Source of the DNA: Halobacteriales archaeon SW_9_67_24
GTDB lineage: Archaea; Halobacteriota; Halobacteria; Halobacteriales; Halococcaceae
Reading direction: 5' to 3'
Assembly: GCA_003022685.1 (NCBI GenBank)
Contig: PXSV01000060.1
Location: 1-12,255, forward strand
DNA: 12,255 nt
Part shown: piece after piece, positions 1 to 6,565 of the stretch
Layout of the letters: each line of letters begins with the position of its first letter
How positions within the stretch are numbered: position 1 is the first letter of the stretch
Made by a program: the position numbers and the translations under genes
Notes under the pieces: generated by a model
Databases searched by the model: none
Told to the model about the DNA's origin: nothing
Seen by the model: only the letters and a program-made list of their open reading frames with translations

Positions 1-434
1 TGTTGCTGGCCGCCCGAGAGGGCGTCGGGCTTCTTTTCGAGCTGGTCGGCGATCTGGAGGATCTCAGCGGCCTCCTCGACGCGCTCGGCGCGCTCTTCGT
101 TGGGAACACCCTCGATCTTGAGCGCGTAGCCGATGTTCTCCCGGACCGTCATGTGGGGGTACAGCGCGATGTTCTGGAACACCATCGAGATGTCCCGATC
201 CTGGGGCCGCTCGTCCGTGACGTCCTCGTCGCCGAAGTAGAGCCGGCCGCTCGTCGGCTCCTGGAGACCGGCGATCATCCGCAGGAGCGTGGTCTTCCCG
301 CACCCCGAGGGGCCGACGATCGTCGTGAACTCCCCCTCCTCGATCGTGAGGTCGATGTCGTCGTTGGCGACCACTGTTCTGTCGTCCGCGTCGTACTCCT
401 TGCGCAACCGTTCCGTGCGAATCTCTTTTGCCAT
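1..434 (-). CDS. Carbohydrate ABC transporter ATP-binding protein, C-terminus outside window
   Basis: Cytoplasmic ATPase of a sugar-type ABC importer (MalK/UgpC class), which powers the membrane permeases by ATP hydrolysis. The visible 144 residues begin MAKEIRTERL. They contain the Walker A motif GPSGCGKTT at about residues 41-49, the Q-loop glutamine in MVFQN at about residue 87, and the ABC signature LSGGQQ at residues 139-144, where the window ends. Walker B, the H-loop and the regulatory C-terminal domain lie beyond the left edge. ATG at 434 is preceded by GGTGAT, a Shine-Dalgarno-like match, as expected for an internal operon gene. Upstream on the same strand lies a permease fragment, so this is the tail of a transporter operon whose permease is damaged. 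The substrate cannot be told from the sequence. Family call is secure. Confidence 0.95.
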   Translation of the reverse strand, partial: MAKEIRTERLRKEYDADDRTVVANDDIDLTIEEGEFTTIVGPSGCGKTTLLRMIAGLQEPTSGRLYFGDEDVTDERPQDRDISMVFQNIALYPHMTVRENIGYALKIEGVPNEERAERVEEAAEILQIADQLEKKPDALSGGQQ

Positions 435-437
435 GGT

Positions 438-443
438 ATCACC
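438..443 (-). promoter_or_regulatory. Shine-Dalgarno-like site of the ABC ATPase gene
   Basis: GGTGAT on the minus strand, ending three bases before the ATG at 434. It matches part of the archaeal anti-16S consensus GGAGGTGATC. This supports that start and suggests translation from an internal position on a polycistronic transcript rather than a leaderless one. Confidence 0.45.
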
Positions 444-516
444 GTGTCGTTCCGCGTGCGATCCTGCTGTCGGCCGACCGTGCGTGGTTCGGGTCTTTGC
501 GGTCGGCCGCGAGCAC

Positions 517-582
517 TGTCCCCCGGGAGATGCCGACGCCGATCATCCGTGTCCCCCGGGAGGTGCCGACGCCGATCATCCG
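517..582. repeat. 33-bp tandem duplication, two units
   Basis: Units 517-549 and 550-582 differ at one base (A at 529, G at 562). Each contains CCCCCGGGAG and GCCGACGCCGATCATCC. The second unit overlaps the TGA stop of the permease fragment (576-578), and the first carries a copy of that same stop context. The duplication therefore sits in the spacer between permease fragment and ATPase gene and does not alter either product. It looks like a slippage or unequal-exchange product. Confidence 0.85.
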
Positions 583-959
583 CTCTCACCGATGTTGATG
601 CCGAGCATCAGGTACCGCTGGAAAAACAGCGCGATGAGAAACGGCGGGATGCAGATCAGCACCGACACGCTCATCGCGGTCTCCCAGCCCGCGTCCCGGC
701 CCAGAAGCAGCGCCGCACCGACCGGCAGCGTGTACATCTCCGAGTCCGACAGCACGATCTGGGCCAGCAGGAAGTTGTTCCAGCCCGCCGAAAACGAGAA
801 GATCGCGGCGGTGACGATCCCGGGCCGGGCGATCGGCAACACGACGTCGCGGACGGCGCGCGCGACCGCGTTGCCGCTCGATTCCATCAACTGCTTTCTG
901 GGCACGCCGAGCGCTGCGGCGTTCGCGTCGACGGCGGCCATCCGGTCGGTCGTGATCAT
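576..959 (-). pseudogene. Chimeric remnant: Nnr N-terminus fused to the C-terminal half of a sugar ABC permease
   Basis: The 127-codon frame has two unrelated parts. Residues 1 to about 39 (MITTDRMAAVDANAAALGVP, then RKQLMESSGNAVARAVRDV) match the conserved start of haloarchaeal NAD(P)H-hydrate epimerase/dehydratase (Nnr, YjeF family), recognised from family knowledge. From VLPIARPGI onward it is the C-terminal part of a MalG/UgpE-type permease: the end of the EAA loop (LPIARPG), then FSAGWNNFLLAQ, TLPVGAALLL and a last helix ending QRYLMLGI. A normal permease is about 280 residues, so the first four helices and most of the EAA motif are missing. The Nnr catalytic parts are also absent. The join is in frame at about 840-848. 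A TATA-like box lies upstream, so the fusion could be expressed from the nnr promoter, but neither activity is expected. An assembly misjoin is the main alternative. Confidence 0.8.
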
Positions 960-981
960 GGCCGACCCGACGACTGCCGGC

Positions 982-990
982 GGATTAAGC
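982..990 (-). promoter_or_regulatory. TATA-like box of the nnr-derived start
   Basis: GCTTAATCC on the minus strand, 23-31 bases before the ATG at 959. This spacing is expected for a leaderless haloarchaeal transcript. It suggests that the nnr promoter and start codon are intact and that the break lies within the coding part. Confidence 0.45.
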
Positions 991-1076
991 GTGCGGGCTC
1001 GTCAGCGTTGCCGTGATACCATCGAGAGCGCGCTTGTACCAACGAGGGAAACAGCGCCCTACCGGGTTTCGAGACG

Positions 1077-2060
1077 CTATTTGTGATCTGCCGATTCGGT
1101 GACTTCCGCACTCGTCGCTTCGGAACCCCCGGTAGCTTCGCCAGTTGCGACGGTCCGTCTTCGCGCTTTCGCCCTGCGTTCGATGGATGCCTGCATCTCA
1201 CGCATGAACGTCTCCACCGTGTTCCCCATGAAAACGACCGGTCGCCCTTCGGCGAGCAGTTCGGTTAGCACGGTATCCGCATCCGCCTCCGGGCCGTGGC
1301 GCTCGGTCGGAACGTCGGTGTTTTCAACGAACGCACGCGTGTTCGCGCCACCGACGTGAGCCTCTTCGATCAGGTCACGATCGAAAAGCAGTTGAATATA
1401 CCTGGCGAACGACGCCGTACGACCCCGTCGATCCCGTCGGAGGTTCACGAACGGTGTGGTATACTCGTCACCGGCGAACGTCCGTCGAACCATCTCCGTG
1501 CTCTCCATGTCGTTCACCTCGGCAGCGCCGAACACGTGTCCGTCTTCGAGTCGTGTCCACGTCGGTTGGATCGCATCGAGATGGGCGTCGATCTCGTCGG
1601 CCGGCAGCGGCGGTTCGTCGACGGCGTCCAAAACCGCATCGACCGTGTGGATCGTCTTCGCGCCGATCAGTCCCTGGTGGTCGTCGGGTATTGCGACCTG
1701 CTCGATTGTCCCGCCACGACGGTCGTGTGTCCCCGCCGGAACCGACCGCGCGAACGAGCGTGCGAGGTCCGTGCGGGTCTTGCCGAGCGTGTCCGTGTGG
1801 TCATGGCGAACGTTGGTCAACACGATGATGTCCGGCCGTGTCATAGGGCCGGTTGGAAGTCCGTCCGGGATCGACCGCACGCCGTCGTGCGGTCGCACCG
1901 GTAACCGCTTCCAACCGACCATATCAGACGCCGGTTGAACAGCCGGGTCGTGTACTCGGTGATCCCCTGGTTCTCGAAGATCGCGACGTCGTCCGGTTCG
2001 TACGCGTCGAGCTCGGGGACGAACTGCGCGATGAGGCTGATGTTCTCGTAGAGCGTCGCC
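1077..2060 (-). pseudogene. pgsB: pgsB-like poly-gamma-glutamate synthase, split by an 80-bp element and 5'-truncated
   Basis: PgsB/CapB proteins are Mur-ligase-like ATP-dependent enzymes that build poly-gamma-glutamate at the membrane. Two blocks of the gene remain in different frames. The upstream block (about 1930-2055) reads LYENISLIAQFVPEL followed by DVAIFENQGITEYTTRLFN. The downstream block (1077-1840) begins RPDIIVLTNVRHDHTDTLGK and continues to EVNDMESTEMVRR, TPFVNLRRDRRGRTASF and VVFMGNTVETFM, ending in a low-complexity tail. Between them lie 83 bases (80-bp element plus 3-bp duplication), not a multiple of three, so the frame is broken. Removing them restores RRLTRPDIIV across the join. 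The N-terminal ATP-binding loop is absent; upstream sequence does not resemble the family. A further short loss after PAGTH is possible because the following loop looks shorter than I recall for relatives. No pgsC or pgsA neighbour is present. Confidence 0.8.
1844..1923. mobile_element. MITE-like 80-bp palindromic element, copy A
   Basis: Order: 16-bp terminal repeat TAGGGCCGGTTGGAAG (1844-1859), 13-bp spacer (1860-1872), 9-bp stem GACCGCACG (1873-1881), 4-base loop, stem CGTGCGGTC (1886-1894), 13-bp spacer (1895-1907), terminal repeat CTTCCAACCGACCATA (1908-1923). It is flanked by TCA at 1841-1843 and 1924-1926, consistent with a 3-bp target duplication. It encodes no protein, so it would depend on a transposase elsewhere. 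It interrupts pgsB. A second copy lies at 6974-7053. Confidence 0.85.
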
Positions 2061-2175
2061 CGAGGCCCCCTTAGGCTCCAGTGACGGCGACGAAGTTCGC
2101 GGAGTACGTGAGGTCGGTCGTCGGATACAGGGGCGAAGTGAGCTGCGAAACGACACGGTTCGAACCGCGGGAGTG

Positions 2176-2454
2176 TTACCGCCGGATCTCGAAGCCCGAC
2201 TCGCCGTCGGGATCGTCGTACTCGACCTCGACACGTTCGACCGAGGCGGCGTCGCTGCCCATGTGACACCACTCCACCATCGCCTCGACCGCGCTCTCCT
2301 CGCCCTCGAAGACCGCTTCGACCCGGCCGTCGTCGCGGTTTTTTACCCAGCCGTCGACACCCCGATCGCGGGCGGCGTCGCGGGTGCTCGCGCGGTAGTA
2401 GACGCCCTGGACGGTTCCGGAGACGAAGACGTGTGCGCGGGTGTGATCGGACAC
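2176..2454 (-). CDS. acyP: Acylphosphatase
   Basis: Small cytoplasmic enzyme hydrolysing acyl phosphates such as carbamoyl or acetyl phosphate. The 92 residues match the family length. The substrate-binding loop is GTVQGVYYR with the conserved arginine at residue 21. The second conserved block, GWVKNRDDGRVEA, has the catalytic asparagine at residue 39. The end, YDDPDGESGFEIRR, is typical of the family. The start is a GTG at 2454. No ATG fits, and the protein begins correctly here. It appears intact, unlike the pgsB remnant that follows on the same strand. The spacer after its TAA (2176-2178) holds a short unidentified open tail ending at 2071. Confidence 0.95.
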   Translation of the reverse strand: MSDHTRAHVFVSGTVQGVYYRASTRDAARDRGVDGWVKNRDDGRVEAVFEGEESAVEAMVEWCHMGSDAASVERVEVEYDDPDGESGFEIRR

Positions 2455-2660
2455 GAGTCGATCGTATTGCCCGACGGGCGAAAAACGTGTGGTCGAGAAC
2501 CGTCGTCGACAGCGAGATCGTCTACGGGTCGAACGTTCGTACCCCTGTCGAGAGTCGGTGACGAGCGCAACCGTGAAGCGAACCGTGGCCGGTCGTCACG
2601 GTTGGGAGCATTCCCGGAATTATCCCTCGATTTTTTGTGATTCCGATCCTGTCTCGAGGT

Positions 2661-2951
2661 ATGGACGGCGGGGAGAAAACACAGGAAAACACGGAGCTGT
2701 ACGGGGCGATCTACCGGGCAGTACGCGACACGATCCGAGCCACCGTCCGGACCGCGTTCCACGGCGTCGTGTTGCTCTCCATCGGAGCGTTCGGGGTCGC
2801 GATTGTAGGGCTGACGGCCACCGCATTCCTCGATGGATCCACGACCCAGGCCACACCCTTCGCTGGCCTCTTCGGGATCGCAGCGACGGCTTTTGCTGGG
2901 AACGAGCTCTATCGGCGAGGAACTGCCGACAGCTTCTCGACGGGATCGTAG
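2661..2951 (+). CDS. Small two-helix membrane protein, function unknown
   Basis: 96-residue protein starting MDGGEKTQEN. After a polar N-terminus of about 35 residues there are two hydrophobic stretches: GVVLLSIGAFGVAIVGLTAT, and, after a short loop with DGSTTQ, PFAGLFGIAATAFAGNELY. The C-terminus is short and polar. This suggests an inner-membrane hairpin protein. I do not recognise a named family. An in-frame extension to 2637 exists, but ATG at 2661 is the better start because an AT-rich run (2629-2636) lies 25-32 bases upstream, where a TATA box would be. It is convergent with the DNA glycosylase gene, with a gap of about 24 bases. Confidence 0.6.
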   Translation: MDGGEKTQENTELYGAIYRAVRDTIRATVRTAFHGVVLLSIGAFGVAIVGLTATAFLDGSTTQATPFAGLFGIAATAFAGNELYRRGTADSFSTGS

Positions 2952-2975
2952 CACGCAACCGACGTGGTGGGGTGG

Positions 2976-3881
2976 CTACTCGCCGCCCCGCAGGTAGTGA
3001 AACACGTGGGTCTGGACGTAGCCCGCGTGCTCGCCGCCGAACGCCGACCGGATGGCCCGCGAGGTCTCGGCGTACGACCCGCGATCGCAGTCGGGGAAGT
3101 GTTCGGCGATCGCGGTCTGGATCCACGTGTCGAGCGGGACGGCTTCGAGGTAGCCGAGCGAAAAGAGGAGCACGCAGTCGGCCACCTTGTCGCCGACGCC
3201 CATGAACTGCTTCAGGTGTTCGCGGGCGGCCTCGTACGCTTTCCCCTGGGCGTCCTCGGGTCGCACCTCGTCGCTCGCGACGAGTTCGGCGGTGCGTTCG
3301 ACGTAGGGAGCGCGATAGCCGAGCGAACAGTCCCGAAGGTCGGCCTCGGTCGCGTCGGCCAGTTGGTCGGGCGTGGGAAAGGCGTGGTAGGTCTCGCCGT
3401 CGAATTCCACGACGGAGCCGAACTCCCGTGCGAGTGCGCGCTGCATCCCGTGGATCCGCCCTACCCGCATCTGGGCCGAGCAGATGAACGCGATCAGCGT
3501 CGGGAAGGGCGGATCGCGGACGATACGCAAGCCGTGGTAGGCGTCGAGCGCAGCGTCGATCAGCGGGTCGTCAGGAGCCGCCGCTCGGAGCGCATCGAGA
3601 TCGTCGTCGAGGCGGAGCAGGTGTGTCAGCGGGGCAGTCGCGTCGGTCGTCGCCTCCCATTCGAGCCGGCTGTCGGTCTGTCGAACGCGAACGACCTCGC
3701 GCTCGCCCGTGAAATCCGTCTGCAGTACGGTCGTGTACCACGACGAGCCGCCCGAAACCGCCGATTGCTCGTAGCTCCCGCCGTCCTCGCGGGACCAGCA
3801 GAAGGACTGGCCACTTTCGAGCGTCGCCTGGAGGTCGATCCCGCCCGCGAGGTCGTCGGGATCGATCGTCCCGGTTTCCAT
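2976..3881 (-). CDS. OGG1-like 8-oxoguanine DNA glycosylase/AP lyase
   Basis: Base-excision repair enzyme of the HhH-GPD superfamily, expected to remove 8-oxoguanine from DNA. With ATG at 3881 it has 301 residues. The N-terminal OGG domain carries LESGQSFCW near residues 21-29, equivalent to the GQSFRW block of OGG1. The glycosylase core follows with FICSAQMRVGRIHGM and GYRAPYV. The helix-hairpin-helix is MGVGDKVADC with the catalytic lysine at 232. The essential aspartate is in VPLDTWI at 251. All key residues are present, so it should be active. A GTG four codons upstream (3893) would also be in frame, but ATG fits the family start better. The nearest TATA-like sequence is weak. It is divergent from the DUF555 gene. 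Confidence 0.92.
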   Translation of the reverse strand: METGTIDPDDLAGGIDLQATLESGQSFCWSREDGGSYEQSAVSGGSSWYTTVLQTDFTGEREVVRVRQTDSRLEWEATTDATAPLTHLLRLDDDLDALRAAAPDDPLIDAALDAYHGLRIVRDPPFPTLIAFICSAQMRVGRIHGMQRALAREFGSVVEFDGETYHAFPTPDQLADATEADLRDCSLGYRAPYVERTAELVASDEVRPEDAQGKAYEAAREHLKQFMGVGDKVADCVLLFSLGYLEAVPLDTWIQTAIAEHFPDCDRGSYAETSRAIRSAFGGEHAGYVQTHVFHYLRGGE

Positions 3882-3965
3882 CACCGGAGCCACGCCGCGG
3901 GGCGGATTGGCCCTTTCGACTCAGCCCGCCCCAACGTTGATACCGTCCGACTGAGAAGGTCACCC

Positions 3966-4439
3966 ATGGATTGTCGAGTCGTTGTCGAGGCCGCCGTCCC
4001 CGTCTACGACGTCGAGACGACCGACGAAGCCGTGCGGATCGGGATCTCGAAGACCGGCGAGATGCTCAACCCCGACCTCAACTACGTCGAGATCGAGATG
4101 GGCACGCGGACGTCGCCCTCGGGCGAGGAGTTGGAGCCGGCGTTCATCGTCGCCGACGAGGCGCTGGTCGCGCTCGAACTCGAGATGACGGTGTTCAACG
4201 TCGAGCGCGAGGAACACGCCGCGCGGATCGCCCGCACCGAGATCGGCCAGCGCCTCGAAAACATCCCGCTCGAAGTGCTCGACATCAAGGTGCTCGACAA
4301 CGAGGACGACGAAAGCGCGAGCGACGGGGAGACCGACGACGGCGACCCGACCGAGACCGAGATCGAGGCCGCCGAAAACGGAAGCGACGACGACGTCCTC
4401 CCCGAGTTCGAGGAGGTGTTGGACGAGAACTCCGAGTAG
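3966..4439 (+). CDS. DUF555 / UPF0212 family protein
   Basis: 157-residue soluble protein beginning MDCRVVVEAAVPVYDVETTD. The sequence matches the archaeal UPF0212 (DUF555) family, whose biochemical role is not established. The conserved core runs to about residue 107 and includes SKTGEMLNPDLNYVEIEMG, FIVADEALVALELEMTVFNV and ENIPLEVLDIKVLD. The last 50 residues are an acidic Asp/Glu/Ser-rich tail typical of haloarchaeal proteins and probably disordered. The frame is open for about 1 kb upstream, but only because it lies opposite the glycosylase gene. ATG 3966 is where family similarity begins. Appears intact. Confidence 0.88.
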   Translation: MDCRVVVEAAVPVYDVETTDEAVRIGISKTGEMLNPDLNYVEIEMGTRTSPSGEELEPAFIVADEALVALELEMTVFNVEREEHAARIARTEIGQRLENIPLEVLDIKVLDNEDDESASDGETDDGDPTETEIEAAENGSDDDVLPEFEEVLDENSE

Positions 4440-4489
4440 GCGGCGCTGACGCTGTCGGAAGCGACGTCGACAGGAACGCTGCGACGGTC

Positions 4490-4726
4490 TCAGTCGGCAG
4501 CAGCCGGCACCGTCTCGCTTTCCGCACGTCGCATCTCGCCGGTGATTCCCTCGGCGAGCGCGAAAACGGCTTCCTTGTGGTCGGTCTTCGATTTGTGAAT
4601 CGACGTCGGTCGAACGCCGAGGGACTCGTAGTCCTCGTACTCGACAGCCGTTCCTGTTCGAGCTTCGTGGTGTTTGCGTACCTCTGCAAGCAGGCCGTGA
4701 AGGTGGATGAGCTCCTGCTTTTTCAT
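4490..4726 (-). CDS. UPF0058 family protein
   Basis: 78-residue protein starting MKKQELIHLHGLLAEVRKHH. It matches the small archaeal UPF0058 family, thought to bind metal. The signature RPTSIHKSKTDHKEAVFAL is present, with histidines 44 and 50 as likely ligands. The ATG at 4726 is preferred over a TTG two codons upstream. GAGGGAG lies 8-14 bases before it and a TATA-like region at about -30. It is convergent with the DUF555 gene, gap about 50 bases, with no clear T-run terminator. Appears intact; function not established. Confidence 0.88.
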   Translation of the reverse strand: MKKQELIHLHGLLAEVRKHHEARTGTAVEYEDYESLGVRPTSIHKSKTDHKEAVFALAEGITGEMRRAESETVPAAAD

Positions 4727-4751
4727 AGGCAACTCCCTCTAGCGACTGGAG

Positions 4752-4768
4752 GGTTATAGTAGTATATT
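4752..4768 (-). promoter_or_regulatory. TATA-rich promoter of the UPF0058 gene
   Basis: On the minus strand this AT-rich block reads AATATACTACTATAACC and lies 26-42 bases before the ATG at 4726. It holds two overlapping TATA-like matches (ACTATAACC proximal, AATATAC distal). It is one of the most AT-rich stretches in the window. Confidence 0.55.
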
Positions 4769-4885
4769 GAGGTCCGTTAACACACGACCGCCGGGAAACG
4801 GTGGCTCAGGCCCACGCTCGGCGAATAAGGATCATGAACGATTCCGCCGGTGTCGGGGGGTGCGATCCGGGCAACAAATCGCCGT

Positions 4886-5065
4886 CTACTGGAGCTGTTT
4901 CAACGTGTTGAGGTCGCGATCGGTCCGCATGAACTCGGTGAGGCGATAGCTTGCGTGACAGTTCGGGCAGTGAAACATCGATCCCTGGGCGGGAAGATCC
5001 CCCGGCGTTGACCGCCAATGTTTGGCACACTCCGGACACAGAAGCTGGACGGCTGCTTCGTCCAT
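4886..5065 (-). CDS. Haloarchaeal zinc-ribbon protein (DUF7836-like)
   Basis: 59-residue protein with four cysteines arranged CPEC (10, 13) and CPNC (33, 36), a classic zinc ribbon. It begins MDEAAVQLLCPECAKHW and ends EFMRTDRDLNTLKQLQ. It resembles a small conserved haloarchaeal zinc-ribbon family whose partner is unknown; the DUF number is from memory. The ATG at 5065 is chosen because family similarity starts there and a TATA-like box lies at about -30. A GTG five codons upstream is possible. Appears intact. Confidence 0.8.
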   Translation of the reverse strand: MDEAAVQLLCPECAKHWRSTPGDLPAQGSMFHCPNCHASYRLTEFMRTDRDLNTLKQLQ

Positions 5066-5090
5066 GTGAACGATCGACACTCGAGAACCA

Positions 5091-5100
5091 CAAAAAGGTT
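5091..5100 (-). promoter_or_regulatory. TATA-like box of the zinc-ribbon gene
   Basis: Minus-strand AACCTTTTTG, 26-35 bases before the ATG at 5065, at the spacing expected for a leaderless transcript. Confidence 0.4.
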
Positions 5101-5217
5101 TGCGTAGGTCGACCGACGACGTTCGGACGTTCGGGTTTCGAGCAGTGTTCGAACCGAGGTCGATGGCGGAACACCGTGTCTCGTGCCGCAGATCGGTCCA
5201 CTTTCGGTCGACTCGGG

Positions 5218-5233
5218 CGAAGATTTATCTTCG
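5218..5233 (+). promoter_or_regulatory. Inverted repeat containing a TATA-like core
   Basis: CGAAGAT and ATCTTCG, 7-bp perfect arms separated by TT, with TTTATC across the centre. It lies 32-47 bases before the 7-codon frame at 5265. It could be a promoter with an overlapping operator, perhaps of a lost gene. No regulator is identified. Confidence 0.3.
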
Positions 5234-5349
5234 TGGTCCGAGAGTGTCCGGTAGAGGTCGACCGATGACCACCCTACCCGTCTTCTGATCGGGCCGTCGT
5301 CGCCCAGCCGACCGCTTCGGTAGCGTCGGCCGGCGATCCGTCGTCGAGC

Positions 5350-5367
5350 GCTCGATTCGAATCGAGC
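5350..5367. repeat. Perfect 18-bp palindrome upstream of hflX
   Basis: GCTCGATTCGAATCGAGC reads the same on both strands. It lies 40 bases before the ATG at 5408. A dimeric regulator site is possible, since a TATA-like AGTATTG follows at 5372-5378. Confidence 0.5.
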
Positions 5368-5407
5368 TACCAGTATTGCGGTCGAAGAACTCCAGACATC
5401 ACTACAG

Positions 5408-6268
5408 ATGACAGCTACGAACGCCATTGTTGCATAGCGCGTCGGTTCCGGGAGCCCGGACACCGACGAGATACGAGCGCTCGCGGCGGCCGCCGGTCAC
5501 AGGGTCGTCGACGAGGTGACCCAGGTCCGAGCCGAGGACCCAGGGACCCACCTCGGACGGGGGAAAGTCGAACAACTCGCCGCCCGCGTCGCGGAGACCG
5601 GGGCCGGAGTCGTGGTCGTCGACGGCGAACTCACCCCGTCACAGCACCACGACCTCTCGGCGGCGCTGCCGGACGGGACCCGGGTCCACGATCGGTATCG
5701 CCTAATCCTCGCCGTGTTCGGCGATCAGGCGGGCACGCGACGGGCGCAGCTCCAGGTCGAGCTCGCCCGATTGAAGTACGACCTCCCCCGGATGCGCGAG
5801 TCGGCGGACGCGAGCGACTCGCCCAACGAGCTCCGCGAGAAGCTGCGCGTCTCGCTCGACGTGCTCGATGCCCAGGACGTCGCCCACGAGACGGTCGTAA
5901 CCGTGCTCAACAAGATCGATCGACTAACCGTGCTCAACAAGATCGATCGACTCGACGCCGAGGAGCGAGCGGAGCGACTCGCGGCCGCCGCCGAGGTCGC
6001 GCCGTCCCCGATGGCGATCAGCGCTCGGGAGGGCACGAACCTCGATCGCCTGGTGACGCGGATCGGCGAGGGGCTCCCCACGGAGCGCGCCACAATCGAG
6101 ATGGCGAACCGAAACGACGCAATGGCCGTCGTTTCGTGGCTCTACGATCACGCGAGCGTCGCGGACGTGAGCTACGAGGCGGCGGGCGATCGGGTCGCGG
6201 TGGCGTTCGCGGCGCGGCCGTCGATCGTCGAGCGCGCACGGGCGAAAGCAGCCGACGTCGGGGAGTGA
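5408..6268 (+). pseudogene. hflX: hflX (ribosome-associated GTPase) with amber codon and deleted GTPase core
   Basis: HflX is a GTPase that splits stalled ribosomes. The frame starts MTATNAIVA at 5408, meets TAG at 5435, and continues in the same frame as RVGSGSPDTDEIRALAAAAG and THLGRGKVEQLA, the HflX N-terminal domain. After YDLPRMRESADAS (codons for DAS at 5807-5815) it jumps to DSPNELREKLRVSLDVLDAQ, which in relatives lies after the G3 region. The P-loop (GxxNxGKS), switch regions and DTxG motif are therefore missing, roughly 100-130 residues. Both sides of the missing segment normally carry a DAS-like codon run, so a short-homology deletion is likely. The NKID (G4) segment is duplicated. 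G5 (ISAREG) and the C-terminal domain are present. The protein cannot bind GTP. Restart at GTG 5516 would give a 250-residue product. Confidence 0.85.
5900..5953 (+). repeat. 27-bp tandem duplication over the NKxD motif of hflX
   Basis: Units 5900-5926 and 5927-5953 differ only at the last base (A versus C). Each encodes TVLNKIDRL, so the G4 guanine-specificity motif NKID appears twice, in frame. Family members have it once. Together with the upstream deletion this marks the gene as no longer constrained. Confidence 0.92.
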
Positions 6269-6565
6269 CCCGCGGCGACGGACCGGCAGCTCGGACACGA
6301 GCCGATGGTGGCTATCGGGACCGCGACGAGGGTCGGCTCCTCGTGGTCGTGATTCGGATCACCGTCGGGGTCGTGGCCCGACTCCGCGTTCGTTGGGCCG
6401 TCCTGCGGCGCGAAGCAACGGAACCCCCGGTCGTCGCCACGCCGACCCCACCTCGATCGCGGTGAACTCACGGGATTTTCGCGACAGGATCGGCGACCGG
6501 CGACCGGGGCCGATTCATCACACCCCGGACAAGATTCATTCGGAAGCGGACAGCAATCAGGAGGG
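6269..6565. other. Intergenic spacer, no gene seen
   Basis: About 300 bases between the hflX remnant and the lipoprotein gene. No open frame here has recognisable family character. AT-rich sequence near 6531-6541 (AAGATTCATT) could serve as the promoter of the lipoprotein gene. Confidence 0.4.

Larger units (their letters stand above)
5081..5407. other. Intergenic region without a recognisable gene
   Basis: About 330 bases between the divergent zinc-ribbon gene and the hflX remnant. It holds the zinc-ribbon TATA-like box, a 16-bp inverted repeat around TTTATC (5218-5233), a 7-codon open frame MTTLPVF (5265-5288) and a perfect 18-bp palindrome (5350-5367). Longer open frames here show no recognisable protein character. 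Confidence 0.5.

Noticed and set aside
517..582. CRISPR-like repeat
   Set aside because: Two adjacent units without spacers form a simple tandem duplication.
3..1016. 337-codon open frame on the plus strand
   Set aside because: It is antisense to the ABC ATPase and the chimeric permease, whose motifs are clear.
1873..1894. Central hairpin of the element as a transcription terminator or small RNA
   Set aside because: There is no T-run after it, and the same hairpin recurs with the same flanks in copy B, so it belongs to the element.
2964..3965. Long open frame on the plus strand running into the DUF555 gene
   Set aside because: It lies opposite the DNA glycosylase gene, whose motifs are clear. 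Absence of stops is a GC-rich codon-bias effect; the real start is ATG 3966.
4440..4489. Terminator between convergent DUF555 and UPF0058 genes
   Set aside because: No T-run or convincing stem was found on either strand.
6269..6470. Minus-strand stretch reading GHDPDGDPNHDHEEP
   Set aside because: It is short, continuous with a shadow of hflX, and has no family match that I recognise.
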